A DNA stretch of 64,000 nucleotides from Quercus robur (GCF_932294415.1 NC_065543.1:28291530-28355529); one strand, 5' to 3'. Counted from the stretch's first letter, positions 21,501 to 32,498 are shown. The notes: generated from the letters alone by a model not told the origin. Made by a program: numbers and translations.

Positions 21501-24500
21501 TTACCTAATTATTCGAACATCTGATAAATTTTGAACTCAAGTTGGAACTCAAAAGCAGAGTCATTAGTGTATTTGTAACGATTGGCTAAGAAATCCTAAG
21601 TAGCTTTAGTTGTGTCAATACTAGGGCGAACAATGTTGATGAAAGGAACAAAATTGTTGACAAACCATGACAATATCTTCTTTTGAGCACCCTCTCATTC
21701 TTCAAGTTGGGCATCAAACTCATCCTCAATTTCAGAATCATAATCCATAAGTGGTTTGGGCTTGAGAAGTTTGTTGGTAACATATTTCCACATTTTTCTC
21801 CCTTTGAGGTAGACTGACATGTTTTGGGACCAAGCATGATAAGTAGTGAGACCATCCAACACAAGAGTGATGGGGTGAGAGGCTTTGTGGTGCTAAGCCA
21901 TGGAAGCTAGGAACTTGTAGGTGTCTTTTGTTTGTTTGTTGTTATTGTTGTTGTTGTTGTTGTTGTTTTTTTAATAATGAAAAATGAAGCTCAAATGAAA
22001 ATAGGGAATGCAAAAATGAAATCAGAATGTGAAAATTAGCTAGGAAAGACATGACGAGAAAAAATCAATTCTGGCAGAAAAGTCAATAGCAACACAGATC
22101 AAAGTCAAAGTGACAAGTCAACTGTCAAAGTCAACAATGTATGGTTAATAGTCAAAGCTAATGGGTAAATGGCCAACCCAGTGACACTGATATGTGGATG
22201 GGGTGGCCTAGGGTTAACATGGTAGGGTATGAAGTGAAGTGCATGTGTGGTATGTGGTGGTAGCTGGTTGGTGCATGGGATCTGTTGGTGGTGCATATGG
22301 CACATCAGGGCTCAAAATTCCTTTGTTCTTAAGCGTGTCGACCGATCTGAGTGTAAGGAACTGATATGTGGGGCCAATTTCGAATAACTTAGGCTTGGTG
22401 ATGGAAGGCATGAAAGAGAACTTCTTGGTTGTCACTAGTGGTTCTTTGTCATCATCGGTGGTGTACGGAAGCATGTGGTTGTGGATCTAACTATGGAGGG
22501 CCACAAGAATGTGACTCTAATACCATGTTAAGAATAAAGAGAGAGAGAGAGAGTGGTTTGTATATTTGATGTATATTTTGTATGTATAACATTGTTCTAG
22601 TGAAACTCTTATATAGGCATACTATGTGTATAGTACAAATAGTATGAGTATAATGAAAATACAAAATATAGTAAGATTATGAAAACACATGTACTAACAA
22701 ATAAATATTATATATCTCCACAACTATCTTTAGCTTTATGGTTTAACTTTGAATCTAAATGGCATCTTTGTACTTTATATTAACCATATATGGACTCAAA
22801 TATAATTAATTCATACCACTCAATAAAATTCCTATAACATAAAAAATAGAGAATAAGAAAAGAAAAGAAAAGAAAAAGAAATGGCACATATGGTGTCTTG
22901 CAAGTCTCTCCTTACCTACATAGTTTATGATGGGGGATAATTTAACTTTTTGAGCCTATGCATAACTTTTTTGAGTTCGCTAGCTCTAGCTCTTTATTGT
23001 AAAAAATTGTAAGGCACCCATGAAGAAAGCTGGTGAGATTGACAATGATTTCGTATCATGTCTTGAAGATTGGGATATCACCAATAACCCAATCACTTCC
23101 TGGCTTCACAACAATTCCGGTCCCTCAATCAACATGAAGTTTGTCATTTATGAAACAATTAAGAAAGTATGGAAAATGTTTACCTCTCATTATGCCGGCT
23201 CTAAGGTCAGCTCAAGAAACAATAGTGCCAAGCTATGTCAGCTTAAGGTCACTTTCTATAGATCCAAACACATGTCAAGGGAGCTTATCCCTGAATTTCA
23301 TTCCCGTATGTACTTTCTTTGCAATCAACTTGCCCTATCTAAGCCATCATTCACATAACTTTTTGAGACCATACAATTTCAAGAGTATCGATAGCAACAA
23401 TGATTTCATCAATCTCTAACGGGTTTCCTTGATGATTTTGAGCCTATTTGCAGCCAGTTGCTTTACTGTTCTCACTTGTCTAAAGTTGATCAAGATATTG
23501 ATGAACTTTTTTGGGAAAAAATTTCTTAAAACCTCATTGTTCACCAAAAAAAAAATCCACATTTTCCATGCCACAACATCTCCAATTACTACCATTCAAC
23601 CTGGTGACTCATCTAGTTTTCGACCTAGATGATCTTACTCAAAGAATGATCGCTTCTATTGCGCCATTTTATCATATTAATGGGCATTCAATTGTCAATT
23701 GCTACATTATGGATTAATAGAATAAAAACACTAAAAACACACTTAACGGTAAAGTTGTTATTTTGACTCATTACTAGAATTTTTTAACTCATTGCTACAG
23801 GGGGCTGCCAGTTATTTGCTGCACACAATATTTTATTAGTCTCCCACAGGAAAGAATATTTAAAATGAAAAGTGAGATATTCGGCCCTTTATCCCAAGCA
23901 AAAGGCAGTGGTGGTATTTAATTGTTGCATATATCCCTTGTTGACTGCTGTCGTTGAAAAGGGATGGTGTTTATCTCTTTGATCTACCGTTCATAGGAAT
24001 TATTCTTCACTTTAATGTTGGGTGGTTGTGAGTAGGTGACAATGTAGAGGCCATAGTTTGCTTATCCTAAACGCTATCCTAGCCCTAGGACTGAACGAAG
24101 GAGATCCGTGGGGCATTCAACTCGATCATCATCCCAATTCGGATGGGAAGATTGAGCCCACCTTGCACAGGGTTCCTGGGGATGACCCATCTATAGCCAA
24201 CTTATTCTACAATTTAGTGGCTATCTTAAGCCGCCAAGGGCCCATGGGCTTGTCTGTCCTAGCCACTTTGTAAGGAAATAGGCTCATCTACCTACGAATA
24301 TACTAGAATTGCTAATCTATAGTATTATTTTCCAATTAGTAGTTTATATAAGCTGAATCTATAGTGTTATTTTACAATTAATTGTTTATATAAGGTTTCT
24401 ATCAAAAAAAAGAAAAAAGAAAAAAGAAAAAAGAAAAAAAAGGTGTTAATTGGCTGCCTCGTGAAAGCCTATTGCGGATCAACACCAGTAAAATAGTAGG

Positions 24501-25007
24501 TTTTTGGGTAATTCTCTAAGGTAATCTATACTATTATCAAGGGAATAAAAATCTTAATTTGTTGTCCACTTTTTGTGCTTTCAAGAAACCCTATTAGTTA
24601 ATTAAAATTTATTTAACAATAAGACAGATTAATTAAGGACAAGTATAAATTGAAAATTTTAAAACTATCCATCATTCTACCTCTACTAACATTTCTACAC
24701 ACTACACTGTGGGTTAAAACTCTCTAAAAAAAAAAAAAAATGTATTTCTACACACTTATTTAACTACTTGCTGTTACAAATAGTTTCAAGAAGTGTTTAT
24801 TTTATTTTATCATTCCTTTTCTTTTTTAGGTGAGAAATCAATTCCTAACCCTATGAACACACAAAGTGCGTGTAAAAGAGCTAATGTAAGGTTATGTATA
24901 AGGCCGGAGTCAAGGGGATTAAGGGGGCCGGGAGGGCAATTGCGCCCCTTGTGCTGCGCACCCCCACCACCCCCCCCCCCCCCCCCCCCCCCACAACAAC
25001 CCAACAC

Positions 25008-25038
<31 letters not shown>

Positions 25039-27209
25039 AAATACTATATACTAATACCTTCAATTGACTCATTCCTTCCTCGAAATATAATATTATTTGA
25101 TTTTTTTTTTCTTTAGTAAATGCTTTCATGCATTTCATGTTGATATTGCTAACAAATTATTCATTTAGCCAAAAATAATAATAATAATAAATAAAAAGAA
25201 CCAAAAAAAAAAAGGAAAAGAAAAAAAGAAAAGAAAACAATGATAAAAAATAAAAAAATAAAAAAAAGGAAGCAAAAGTTTAAATCAAAGAGATGAGAAA
25301 ACAAAAGAACATAAGTGTTAGGTTATGTTTGGTAATAGTTTTTATTTTCTATTTTCAAAAACTTGTTTTTGAGAATATAAGAAAAAACAATTTTCTTGTA
25401 TTTTTGAAATAAAAAACATGTTTGGTTAGTTAAAATTAAAAAAATATTTTTTTTTTGAAGAAAAAAATAGAAAATACTAAAATATGTTATTACTAGGATT
25501 TGAACTCTAATGCTAACTCATTAAATGAGATAGATTCATTAAATCAAATGCGTGTTTTCATTGAATTTTAAAATCTAAAAATTGAAAACAGTCTTTTGTA
25601 TGTTTTCAGTTTCCTTCACAAATTGAGTTTTGAGAACAGTTTTTGTTTTATTTCTATTTTGGGTTGCCAAACATATTTTTTAGTTTCAAAAATAGAAAAT
25701 TATTTTTGGAAACAGAAAATAAGGGGAAAAAACAATTACCAAACATACCCTTATACCCTTACAAAAGTAATATAAAATAATGATTGTCACATCTCAAATT
25801 CTTTAGTAATAATTCATTCTCATTTAGATATGATATAGACTTTTGTGTATAAGCAATCAATATAAGGACAATTACCTAATAAGCTCTAAATATTATTTTT
25901 CAAGTTAAACTATGAAGATTCAAATACATAAATGTTGATGAGTGTATGACCTAATTTGTTTAAAGAATAATTTTGTAAAAGTTCAAATATATTTAGAAAA
26001 AAGTGGCAATAAATATAAGGATAATTGCATAATAAGCTCTAAATATTATCTTTCAAGTTAAATAAACTATATATGAAGATTCAAGTACATAAATGTTTGA
26101 TGAGTGTATTTGGATAAGTTTATTTTCATTGACCAAATTTTTTAAAGAATAATTGTTTGAAAGTACAAATGTATATAGAAAAAAAGTGATGCTTTTAAAA
26201 AATTGTATATTAGTTAGAGATAAAAATAAACTGGCATGTTAAGCTAAATAAAGTTGTGGATTCAAAAATTAGTCCATATAATACTTTCTAATATGTAGAA
26301 ATTGTGATAATGTGGTCAAGTAATGGCACACCTTACTGTATGCTAGTAGTACCCATGAGCTTACCAAAAAACCCAAGTAACAATATACCATGAAATGTGA
26401 GATGGTGATTACATATGTCACCCCCTAATTTTTCTTTATTAAAAAAAATACACCCCTTATACTTTTACCAAAATAATTGAACTTTATGTCTATCAAACCA
26501 ATAAAAACATTTTCATTTGTGAGTAGAATTACTTTGAAAAAAATTAAATTAAAAAATGGATTATTTTTATGTAAAAAATCTAATAAATAAATATAATATG
26601 ATGAATACATTATTTATTGTGATTTTTTTTTTTTTTTTTTTTTTTTTGCGTATTCAAAAATCTCTTAGCATTCACATGAATGACATGTTCTTTTTGGCTT
26701 TGCCACTGGCTTTGTGTGAAAAATAAAAAAATAAAATAAAAAAATTGCGTATAAGAGATACTTATAGTTTGTGATGAAATTAACTAATCCAATACAGTTT
26801 ACTTGTGTACGTGTCTATAGTGTTGCTTATCTGGTAAAGAACTAGATTAGGCAGTTCAAGGAAATTAAAACACCCTAACTTTAACTCTAACTCCTCAGGA
26901 ACAGATGTGTATGGTTAATAGATTTACGTTCATTAAGGTTTCTTGTATATCAAAATAATGAATAAAAAGTAATTCAAAATTTTTTTAGAAAGAAAAGCAC
27001 TTCAAATTTAATGGTTGAAATTTGTTTTATATATATAATTGCTTTTCATATTTTCCTTTCAACTCATGCATTTGCAAATCTTTTTAAGTAAATTAAGGTG
27101 TGAAGTATTAAATATGGGTAATCCAATAATTCAATGTAGTTTTTTTGTTTGTAATGCATTTTGCAGACATGTTTTTCTACTAAATAATAAAGTAAATATA
27201 TTTTGATAG

Positions 27210-27263
<54 letters not shown>

Positions 27264-28438
27264 TCAATGTGTATGGGACTAATGAAGGATAGGCATGGGA
27301 AACGGCATATTATATTATTATGGACTTGTAGTCTACTAAGAACTGACTACAACGCATTTATTCCTAGGTCTTGTGTCATTTCCGAAGAAATATTGCTTTA
27401 ATTTCATCAAAAAGAGAATTGAATAAAGCAAATGGTGAAAGATATCATGTTAGGTTTGACTCAAACATGTATTAGACCATATGAGAACTTTACTCCAATC
27501 TACGTCAAGGCATCTAGGTCCACACCTTCTAAATTAAAGGCTCAGCTCAACGAATTACTTTATGTCGTAGTGTAACTGTGTACGAGAGAGAGAGAGAGAT
27601 ATTTTGGTTAATAATTATGAGTAACTGGGATTTTACCATGAATTGATCTAGCTCAGATCGATTAGCCATGCCAAAGCTGACATTGTTTTCTGGTTGCTTC
27701 TGTTCTCTGCTATGATTTATGTACAATTCCCCTATGTCACCAACCTACAGAGGTAAAAAGGACGTAAATAATGACTGAAAATAGTGATTTATACATCATC
27801 ATGATTCATGAATAGTGAATACTCAAATCCTATATCAAAAGTTCCCCCACCCCCAAAAAAAAAAAAGAAAAAAAAAAACCCTACACTAAACCAAGGCAAT
27901 CTGACAATAATGCTTATTGTTGGGTATTCAAATAAAGTAGAAAACCTAATTTGACATCCATATTATTATGGATCGCTTCAAAGATAGCAATATCAGCCAC
28001 AAATTGGTTCTTGGCAACATGAACCAAAGAATTCATGTACAATTTATTCCCTTAAACCGTAAAAAGAGAAGTGGTCAAGGAAAACAAAGAGTCAAAGAAC
28101 ATATTTTGAAGGAAATGTTGATTGTAGAGTATCCAAAAGTCGGTACCCCTGAATAAAATATAAATTATGAAAAAAATAGTTATATGTCCCCAAATCACTC
28201 CCTCCCTCTCTTCTCAATAAAAAGAAAAAAGAAAAAGTTAAATAAAGCAATTAATAATTTTTTTTAAGGGAGCAAAGAAAGATCATGAAGTTTCTGGCTG
28301 ACCCACTACTTCAAAATTTCAAACTTATAGACAGGTTTATTTCAACAGAAATTGTTAGTAGGATCCTCCAGTGCCATTTTCTCATAGAAAAAGCAGAAAT
28401 CAAATTTGTAATAAATATGAAGGCAGTTTTTTGATATG

Positions 28439-28469
<31 letters not shown>

Positions 28470-28628
28470 GACCTTCAAACAGCCCAAGTGAGCCTCAACC
28501 AAGAGGCCATACAAAGGATGGCTAGAGATTCTTCTCTTGAGGATCTCATGGTCTCCTACCATTACTTCATCATCATCTTCTTCTTCTACTTTCTCTACTT
28601 TCTCCCAGCATTTACTCTTGGCCTCCAT
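18502..28628 (-). CDS. KNATM: Class M KNOX protein (KNATM-like, MEINOX without homeodomain)
   Basis: Three exons on the minus strand: 28473-28628, 27637-27744 and 18502-18657, giving 139 residues. Exon 1 carries an acidic start and the KNOX1 half (ILKRRISSHPLYGLLVEAHL). Exon 2 starts VGDIGELY and ends SELDQFM. Exon 3 starts EAYCMALTKLKEAMEEPQQK, the KNOX2 half, and stops at TGA 18502-18504. The splits after CLK and between DQFM and EAYC match intron positions I recall for KNOX genes, and all junctions are phase 0. An in-frame TAA with no intervening ATG lies upstream of the start. There is no homeodomain or ELK, as in KNATM, which binds BELL and KNOX partners and modulates their activity in leaf and meristem development. 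Intron 1 is 728 bp. Intron 2 is 8979 bp and filled with transposons. The family call is strong; expression is unknown. Confidence 0.88.
19374..22699 (-). mobile_element. Ty1/copia LTR retrotransposon C (old relative of B) in KNATM intron 2
   Basis: Left LTR about 19374-19561, right LTR 22526-22699. Both resemble the LTRs of copia B (AATATAAAG near the start; CTTATATAGGCATACTATGTG in the right copy). The primer site is plus-strand CTCTAATACCA ending at 22525. The polypurine complement TCCCCCCTCAAACTCGAG starts at 19562. Flanks TATGA and AATA are degraded copies of the target AATGA, which unit 1 of the surrounding duplication preserves uninterrupted. The internal region is about 2.96 kb, against roughly 4.7 kb in copia B, so large deletions have occurred. 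Confidence 0.88.
19562..22512 (-). pseudogene. gag-pol remnants of copia C
   Basis: The minus strand retains scattered, frameshifted fragments alignable with copia B. RNase H/reverse transcriptase pieces lie at about 19600-20640 (tail complement CTCAAACTCGAGGTGGC near 19569; IMLITENDL-like YVDD region near 20450-20500). Protease-region pieces lie at about 20660-21060 and the zinc-knuckle region near 21090-21140. Gag lies at about 21400-21900 (AWSQNMSVYLKGRKMWKYV in one frame near 21790). Most of the integrase is missing. Stops and frameshifts throughout exclude function. Confidence 0.75.
23018..23720 (+). pseudogene. Copia gag fragment in KNATM intron 2
   Basis: A plus-strand UBN2-type gag piece begins at about 23020. 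It has the family pattern of a Trp-rich helix followed by ITSWLHNNSGPSI, VWKMFTSHYAGS, LCQLKVTFYRSK and IPEFHSRMYFLCNQLAL, with a stop at 23356-23358. The sequence continues past it with stops through FEPICSQLL-like text to a degenerate knuckle-like NGHSIVNCY near 23690. No LTRs, protease or reverse transcriptase follow, so this is an isolated fragment in opposite orientation to copia C. Confidence 0.65.
23721..24960. other. Intronic DNA, no gene recognised
   Basis: Within KNATM intron 2. It holds an AAAAAAG microsatellite near 24405-24440. At 24712-24740 there is the end of the SINE family at 3.4 and 33.4 kb (GGGTTAAAACTCTCT plus poly(A)). A 71-codon open frame at 24058-24273 matches nothing I recognise. 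Confidence 0.45.
24970..25036. repeat. Poly(C) tract followed by poly(A) tract
   Basis: Twenty-three consecutive C at 24970-24992, then a short CA-rich spacer and twenty-nine A at 25008-25036. The poly(C) run is preceded by a G-rich segment (about 24922-24938, GGGGGCCGGGAGGG). Homopolymer lengths may be affected by sequencing error. Confidence 0.9.
25321..25750. mobile_element. Tourist-like (PIF/Harbinger) MITE, TSD TTA
   Basis: The 430-bp element is bordered by TTA at 25318-25320 and 25751-25753. Terminal inverted repeats: GGTTATGTTTGGTAATAG on the left and, inverted, GGGTATGTTTGGTAATTG on the right. A TTA target with GGG..TGTTTGG ends is typical of Tourist/PIF-Harbinger MITEs. The body is AT-rich and non-coding. 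It lies in KNATM intron 2. Confidence 0.82.
25855..26195. repeat. Two-copy tandem duplication, about 155-bp period
   Basis: AATAAGCTCTAAATATTAT occurs at about 25879 and about 26031. AAGATTCAAATACATAAATG (about 25915) corresponds to AAGATTCAAGTACATAAATG (about 26076). The second unit has a small extra segment (GGATAAGTTTATTTTCATTG). Non-coding, in KNATM intron 2. Confidence 0.75.
26200..27636. other. Remainder of KNATM intron 2
   Basis: No gene or classifiable element. It has a poly(T) tract at about 26624-26647 and a compound CT/CA/TA microsatellite at about 27211-27262. Confidence 0.5.
28441..28472. repeat. (GA)n microsatellite abutting the KNATM intron 1 splice donor
   Basis: On the coding (minus) strand the exon ends AAG and the intron begins GTCC followed directly by a CT repeat of about 12 units, in place of the usual GTAAGT context. 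Confidence 0.85.
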
Positions 28629-31080
28629 TTTTCCGACAGACCAAATTAACTTGTATTGTTATATGTTAACCTTTCCATATGTGCTCATATATAAAAGAGA
28701 ACAACTGTACGAACCATGAGGTAAGACAGACGCTCCCATTTTGGAAGTGACCAACGGATTGACCCATGCATGCAAATTGTATCAGTCAAAACACTAATTG
28801 GAGGTTGGCATGGCCTTTATTTGCTTCCACTCTTTTCTGTCTTTTTACATACCCGAAAGCAACACGTCGAGGGGTTTCTCGATCAATGGGGAGCTTTGTT
28901 AGTACAACACCCTCTATTTATTCAGTCCCTTCTTGTCTTTAACTTTCCCATTTTACTAGTCATTCTCTGATCTCTCACTTTCTTTTCAGGCAAAAGATCC
29001 AAATCCGTTACTGTTCATAATGGATACTTTTTATTCTGTAATTTTATTTTAATTTTTTTTTTTTTTACTGGTTCGGTTAACATGGATTCGGTTAATGTAT
29101 GTCCTTAAAGTATATATTAATAATCTATTTTTAATAACATTTTATGATGAAATGAAAAAACTGAAAAATAAATAAATAATTTTTTAAATCTCTTAAAAAA
29201 ATTTTTTTAAAATAATTTACTAATGTATACAGTACACGTTAATAAAACCAGCATTAAAGGAGAGAATGTTTGTACTACTGTTCATTCTCATACAAAAATG
29301 ACTCTTCAACGCGAATATGGGTTTATGTGTACGTGGCCCTCCATCCAATGCTGGATGAGTGGCAAAGCTTTGGAACTTAGCGAACTGAGTTGTACAGTGA
29401 TTTTAATTAGACAAACATGTTTACATAAGAGTTTGTGCTTGATGGATCTATGTTACTATTGGACTGATTTGTTGTGTAATAACCTTAGATTGGAACCAGT
29501 GATAGTAAAAACAAATAAATCAGAAAACAAACATAGAGAATATAACACTTTATACTGAGTGCCTCCTCCAAAAGAAAGGTCAAATCCATAACTGGAGAAT
29601 ATGATTATTATAAATCAACCTCTCTAACAAAATCAAATGACTCTTTTTCTTGAGGGTATTTTTTTTACTGAGGTTTGTTACTTAAAAAAGTTGTCAAAAT
29701 AATAAATTTAAGATTTAGTATCAAATACCATGGGTAAAAACGAGTAATGACTACAAATTTCATATACCATTTTTTGTGTATCATTTTATATTCTACAAAT
29801 CACAACTTACTATGTGTATGATTTTTTTCCATTTTCAACTCCAGTTATTTTATATTGAAAGTAAAATCAATACATGAAAAGTTGTTATTGGTAGAACATA
29901 GAGTGGTACACAAAAAATTGTAAAAAGAATTTTTATTCCCATTGAATCTCACCACACTCAAGTTGAATCACAGTCAACTCAATATAATTGGAGCTTTACT
30001 GAAATAATTTTAAGTGGGACCTTTATATTTAAATTTCAATTAAAATAAATTTTATTTAATATTAACTGAACCATGATTATTTTGATGAGTTTAAAAAGTA
30101 TTATAAAGACAGTTTTATTAATACTAATAACATTACACACACTACTCTTCACTATTTCACTCTTTGCTTTTTTTTATTTCCTTGCACTTATTTTCTATCT
30201 CACTTGTTGGTTTGGAAGAACAACCTATGCTATACTATATACTAAAGAGAAAGCATTAAAAACCTATCAACCTACAAGTTGAAAAGCTTGAATGAATGAT
30301 AAAGAAAAGTCAAGAATAGAAACTTCTCTTCATCTTGACGTTGCACATGCCTTCCTTGCTTTCTTCACATCTTGTTTTTCTCACATAAAAAATTCTCTAA
30401 CTAAAGTATCATATTGTCTCTGTTACTTTCTAGCCAACCTAAGGACATGCAAAGATGTATCATACTAACACGTACATGCACAAATGTAAAATACTTGAAC
30501 AAACAATTACTGGCCTATGCAAGTCGATCGGTGATGACTCTTACATTTTTATCTTCCCATATGGAAAGATCCTTAAGCCAATTTACATTCCTTTACTAAC
30601 ACACATGCACATATGTTAAATACTTGAACAAACAATCACTTGCCTTCAAGGCATGAAGCATACCTCACTTACTAAGCAAGAAGGACTCACCTTCAAGCAT
30701 GAGTCACCATTTATTTGCTTTTTGTTTGACACCTCACCCTCATGGCCAGCCACTCCCACACTAATTTTCTGTAATCCACACTTTTACTCTTACTCTTTCA
30801 CTCTTTTTCAAGAACAAAGAACAAAAACTATATATTTGAAGAGGTAAGACACAAAATCTGAATATTTGCATGCTTTCCTTATCTCTCAACTTCATGTTTA
30901 ATGTTTTGATGTTTGCATGTTTAGATTTTAGGCTAGGGAACGATGTTCGGAAATATTTGATTCACTTGGTTAATAGGTTTTAATGCCATGTTGCTTGAGT
31001 ACAAAAGCATGTTGATATTCAAGGATCACTTTTGGTTTCTTGACCGACTTGTGGAACTTATTTGTTAATTTTCTATGATA
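28629..31080. other. Upstream region of KNATM, no gene recognised
   Basis: The first part must hold the KNATM promoter and 5' UTR (minus strand). No TATA box could be chosen with confidence. The rest is AT-rich with poly(T) near 29055-29067. Around 30760-30845 a pyrimidine-rich stretch followed by GAAGAGGTAAGAC resembles a 5' UTR exon with a splice donor on the plus strand, but no coding exon follows that I can recognise. Confidence 0.4.
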
Positions 31081-31231
31081 CAATTTATTGGAATATTTTT
31101 ATATAAATTATTAAAATTTATTATTTAAGTGAATTGATGAAATCAGTTTTCTTTTTACCAATTTCAAAGCTTTTATGTTTGTAATAATTTGTAAGTTATT
31201 TTGTGTGTGTATATATATAATTTTAGTATTT

Positions 31232-31525
31232 TTTTTTTTTAGAAAACAATAATACTTATTAGAACATACAAACACGAAAGTAATATATATGGTTTTTTAA
31301 ACAGTCTTATAATATTACATAACCATAGTACCACTACAAAATGGTCTAACCTTTGTAGTTGTAGCCTGAGGATATAAGAACTGAAACTCTAACACACAAA
31401 ATCAATGTGGGATAAACATCCCTATTTTTTTTTAGGAAATAATAATACTTATTAAAACACACAAATACGAAAGTAATATATAAAGTATATAACCAAAGTA
31501 TTACCACAAAATAGTCTAACCTATA
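31232..31525. repeat. Diverged internal tandem duplication in unit A
   Basis: AATAATACTTATTAGAACATA (about 31247) recurs as AATAATACTTATTAAAACACA about 190 bp on, followed in both by ACGAAAGTAATATATA and then ACCACAAAATAGTCTAACC-type sequence. Non-coding. Confidence 0.65.
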
Positions 31526-31652
31526 ATTTGAGTATTTAAATGGCTATAAATATTCTCAACTAAATGAACATTTGGTGGCCCAATGTATATGCCAATATTT
31601 GCTTACCAAATACATTGTCATTTCCTAATGAAAACGTTTTGTCTAGATTGTC

Positions 31653-32216
31653 GAGGGAATATACAGAATAGCACAGTGAAGAGGGAGAATATCATAAGTT
31701 AAGATGCGTTAGAAAGAATATTGGAAACTAGCATCTCGAGTTTAACAGGCTCGATTTCAATCTATAGATCTCGAGTCTTAGAGACTCGAGTTCCAAAAAG
31801 AAAAACCGCTCGATTTTGTACTTGGAGATCTGAAGAAAAATGGAGGAAGAACGATTTGAGGCACGATCTGAAGAAACGAAGAGACGATTTAAAGAGGAAG
31901 ATCTTATTTGAAGAGGCGCGATCTGGTCTTTAGATCTGCCGTCGAAGAACGAAGAAGAAGAACTGGTCTTCAGATCTGCCATTGAAGAACGAAGAAGAAG
32001 AATGAAGAACGAAGAATGATCTGACACTCTGAAGAACGAAGAAGAAGTGAAACTCGAGTTTGAAAAACTCGATTTCCACAAATCGAGACTTAAAAACTCG
32101 ATTTTTATCTTGAAACTTGAGTTTTAGACACTCGAGATGCTAGTTTTCAACATTGTTTTGAAACGTGACAACTAATTAAATTTTTTAATATTTAATGTTA
32201 TTTGAAAATAAAATTC
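31653..32216. mobile_element. Foldback/MULE-like insertion with CTCGAG motifs, TSD CTAGATTGTC
   Basis: The 564-bp insertion is flanked by an exact 10-bp repeat CTAGATTGTC at 31643-31652 and 32217-32226. The second duplication unit has the same locus without the insertion (CCTGATTGTCTTTAAAACG). Internal inverted arms pair GAAACTAGCATCTCGAGT (about 31724) with ACTCGAGATGCTAGTTTTC (about 32131). Words such as AACTCGAGTTTGAAAAACTC are shared with the foldback at 2006-2345. The centre is purine-rich with GAAGAACGAAGAAGAAGAA repeats. There is no believable protein. The TSD length suggests a Mutator-type transposase. Confidence 0.78.
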
Positions 32217-32461
32217 CTAGATTGTCTTTAAAACGTATTTGACCACTAAAAGCAAGTTATGATATTTCCATTTATATAATTCAACTTTTTCATAACATTA
32301 TATGAGAATGGTTAATTATATATAGACTACTATTTTCTTTGGAATTGATCGGTCAAAGCTATTGAAGAAGATATTTCTTATATTAATTCCTATTATCATG
32401 AATTTTAAGTGTGTTTTTTGTTCTATATATATATATATATATATATGTACGGTCAAAACAT

Positions 32462-32498
32462 AGAATATATGAAAAAAAAAAAAAAAAAAAAAAAAAAA
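32462..32498. repeat. TA microsatellite and poly(A) tract
   Basis: A TATATA run (about 32425-32446) is followed by a short spacer and a poly(A) run of about 27 starting near 32473. Confidence 0.85.

Larger units (their letters stand above)
18690..22740. repeat. Tandem duplication (about 411-bp offset) whose second copy is split by copia C
   Basis: Unit 1 spans about 18690-19100 and unit 2 about 19101-19373 plus 22700-22740. Shared landmarks are ACTATAGTAGAATCGT (18731 and 19142), TATGAGTCCTCATCTAATTA, CTCCTAAAAACATTC and GGTTGATGTAATTAATTTTT. The end of unit 1, ATCTTTAGCTTTATG, reappears after the retrotransposon at about 22723. Unit 1 holds about 95 bp not found in unit 2. Confidence 0.85.

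Noticed and set aside
24058..24273. 71-codon plus-strand frame containing DDPSIANLFYNLVAIL
   Set aside because: No family recognised, no splice context, and it lies within a repeat-filled intron on the opposite strand to the host gene.
24793..25116. 107-codon frame with a proline run
   Set aside because: The prolines and lysines are translations of the poly(C) and poly(A) tracts.
27211..27262. Apparent regulatory CT/CA/TA block
   Set aside because: Compound microsatellite in a large intron with no evidence of function.
28371..28649. 92-codon plus-strand frame with RERERE run
   Set aside because: Antisense to KNATM exon 1 and the adjacent GA microsatellite.
30750..30850. Possible 5' UTR exon (pyrimidine-rich leader then GAAGAG|GTAAGAC)
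   Set aside because: No downstream coding exon could be found before the duplicated repeat cluster, so no gene is claimed.
31721..32081. Charged 70-codon plus-strand and Ser-rich 117-codon minus-strand frames
   Set aside because: Both are readings of the GAAGAA/TCTTC repeats in the foldback insertion, bounded by its TSD.
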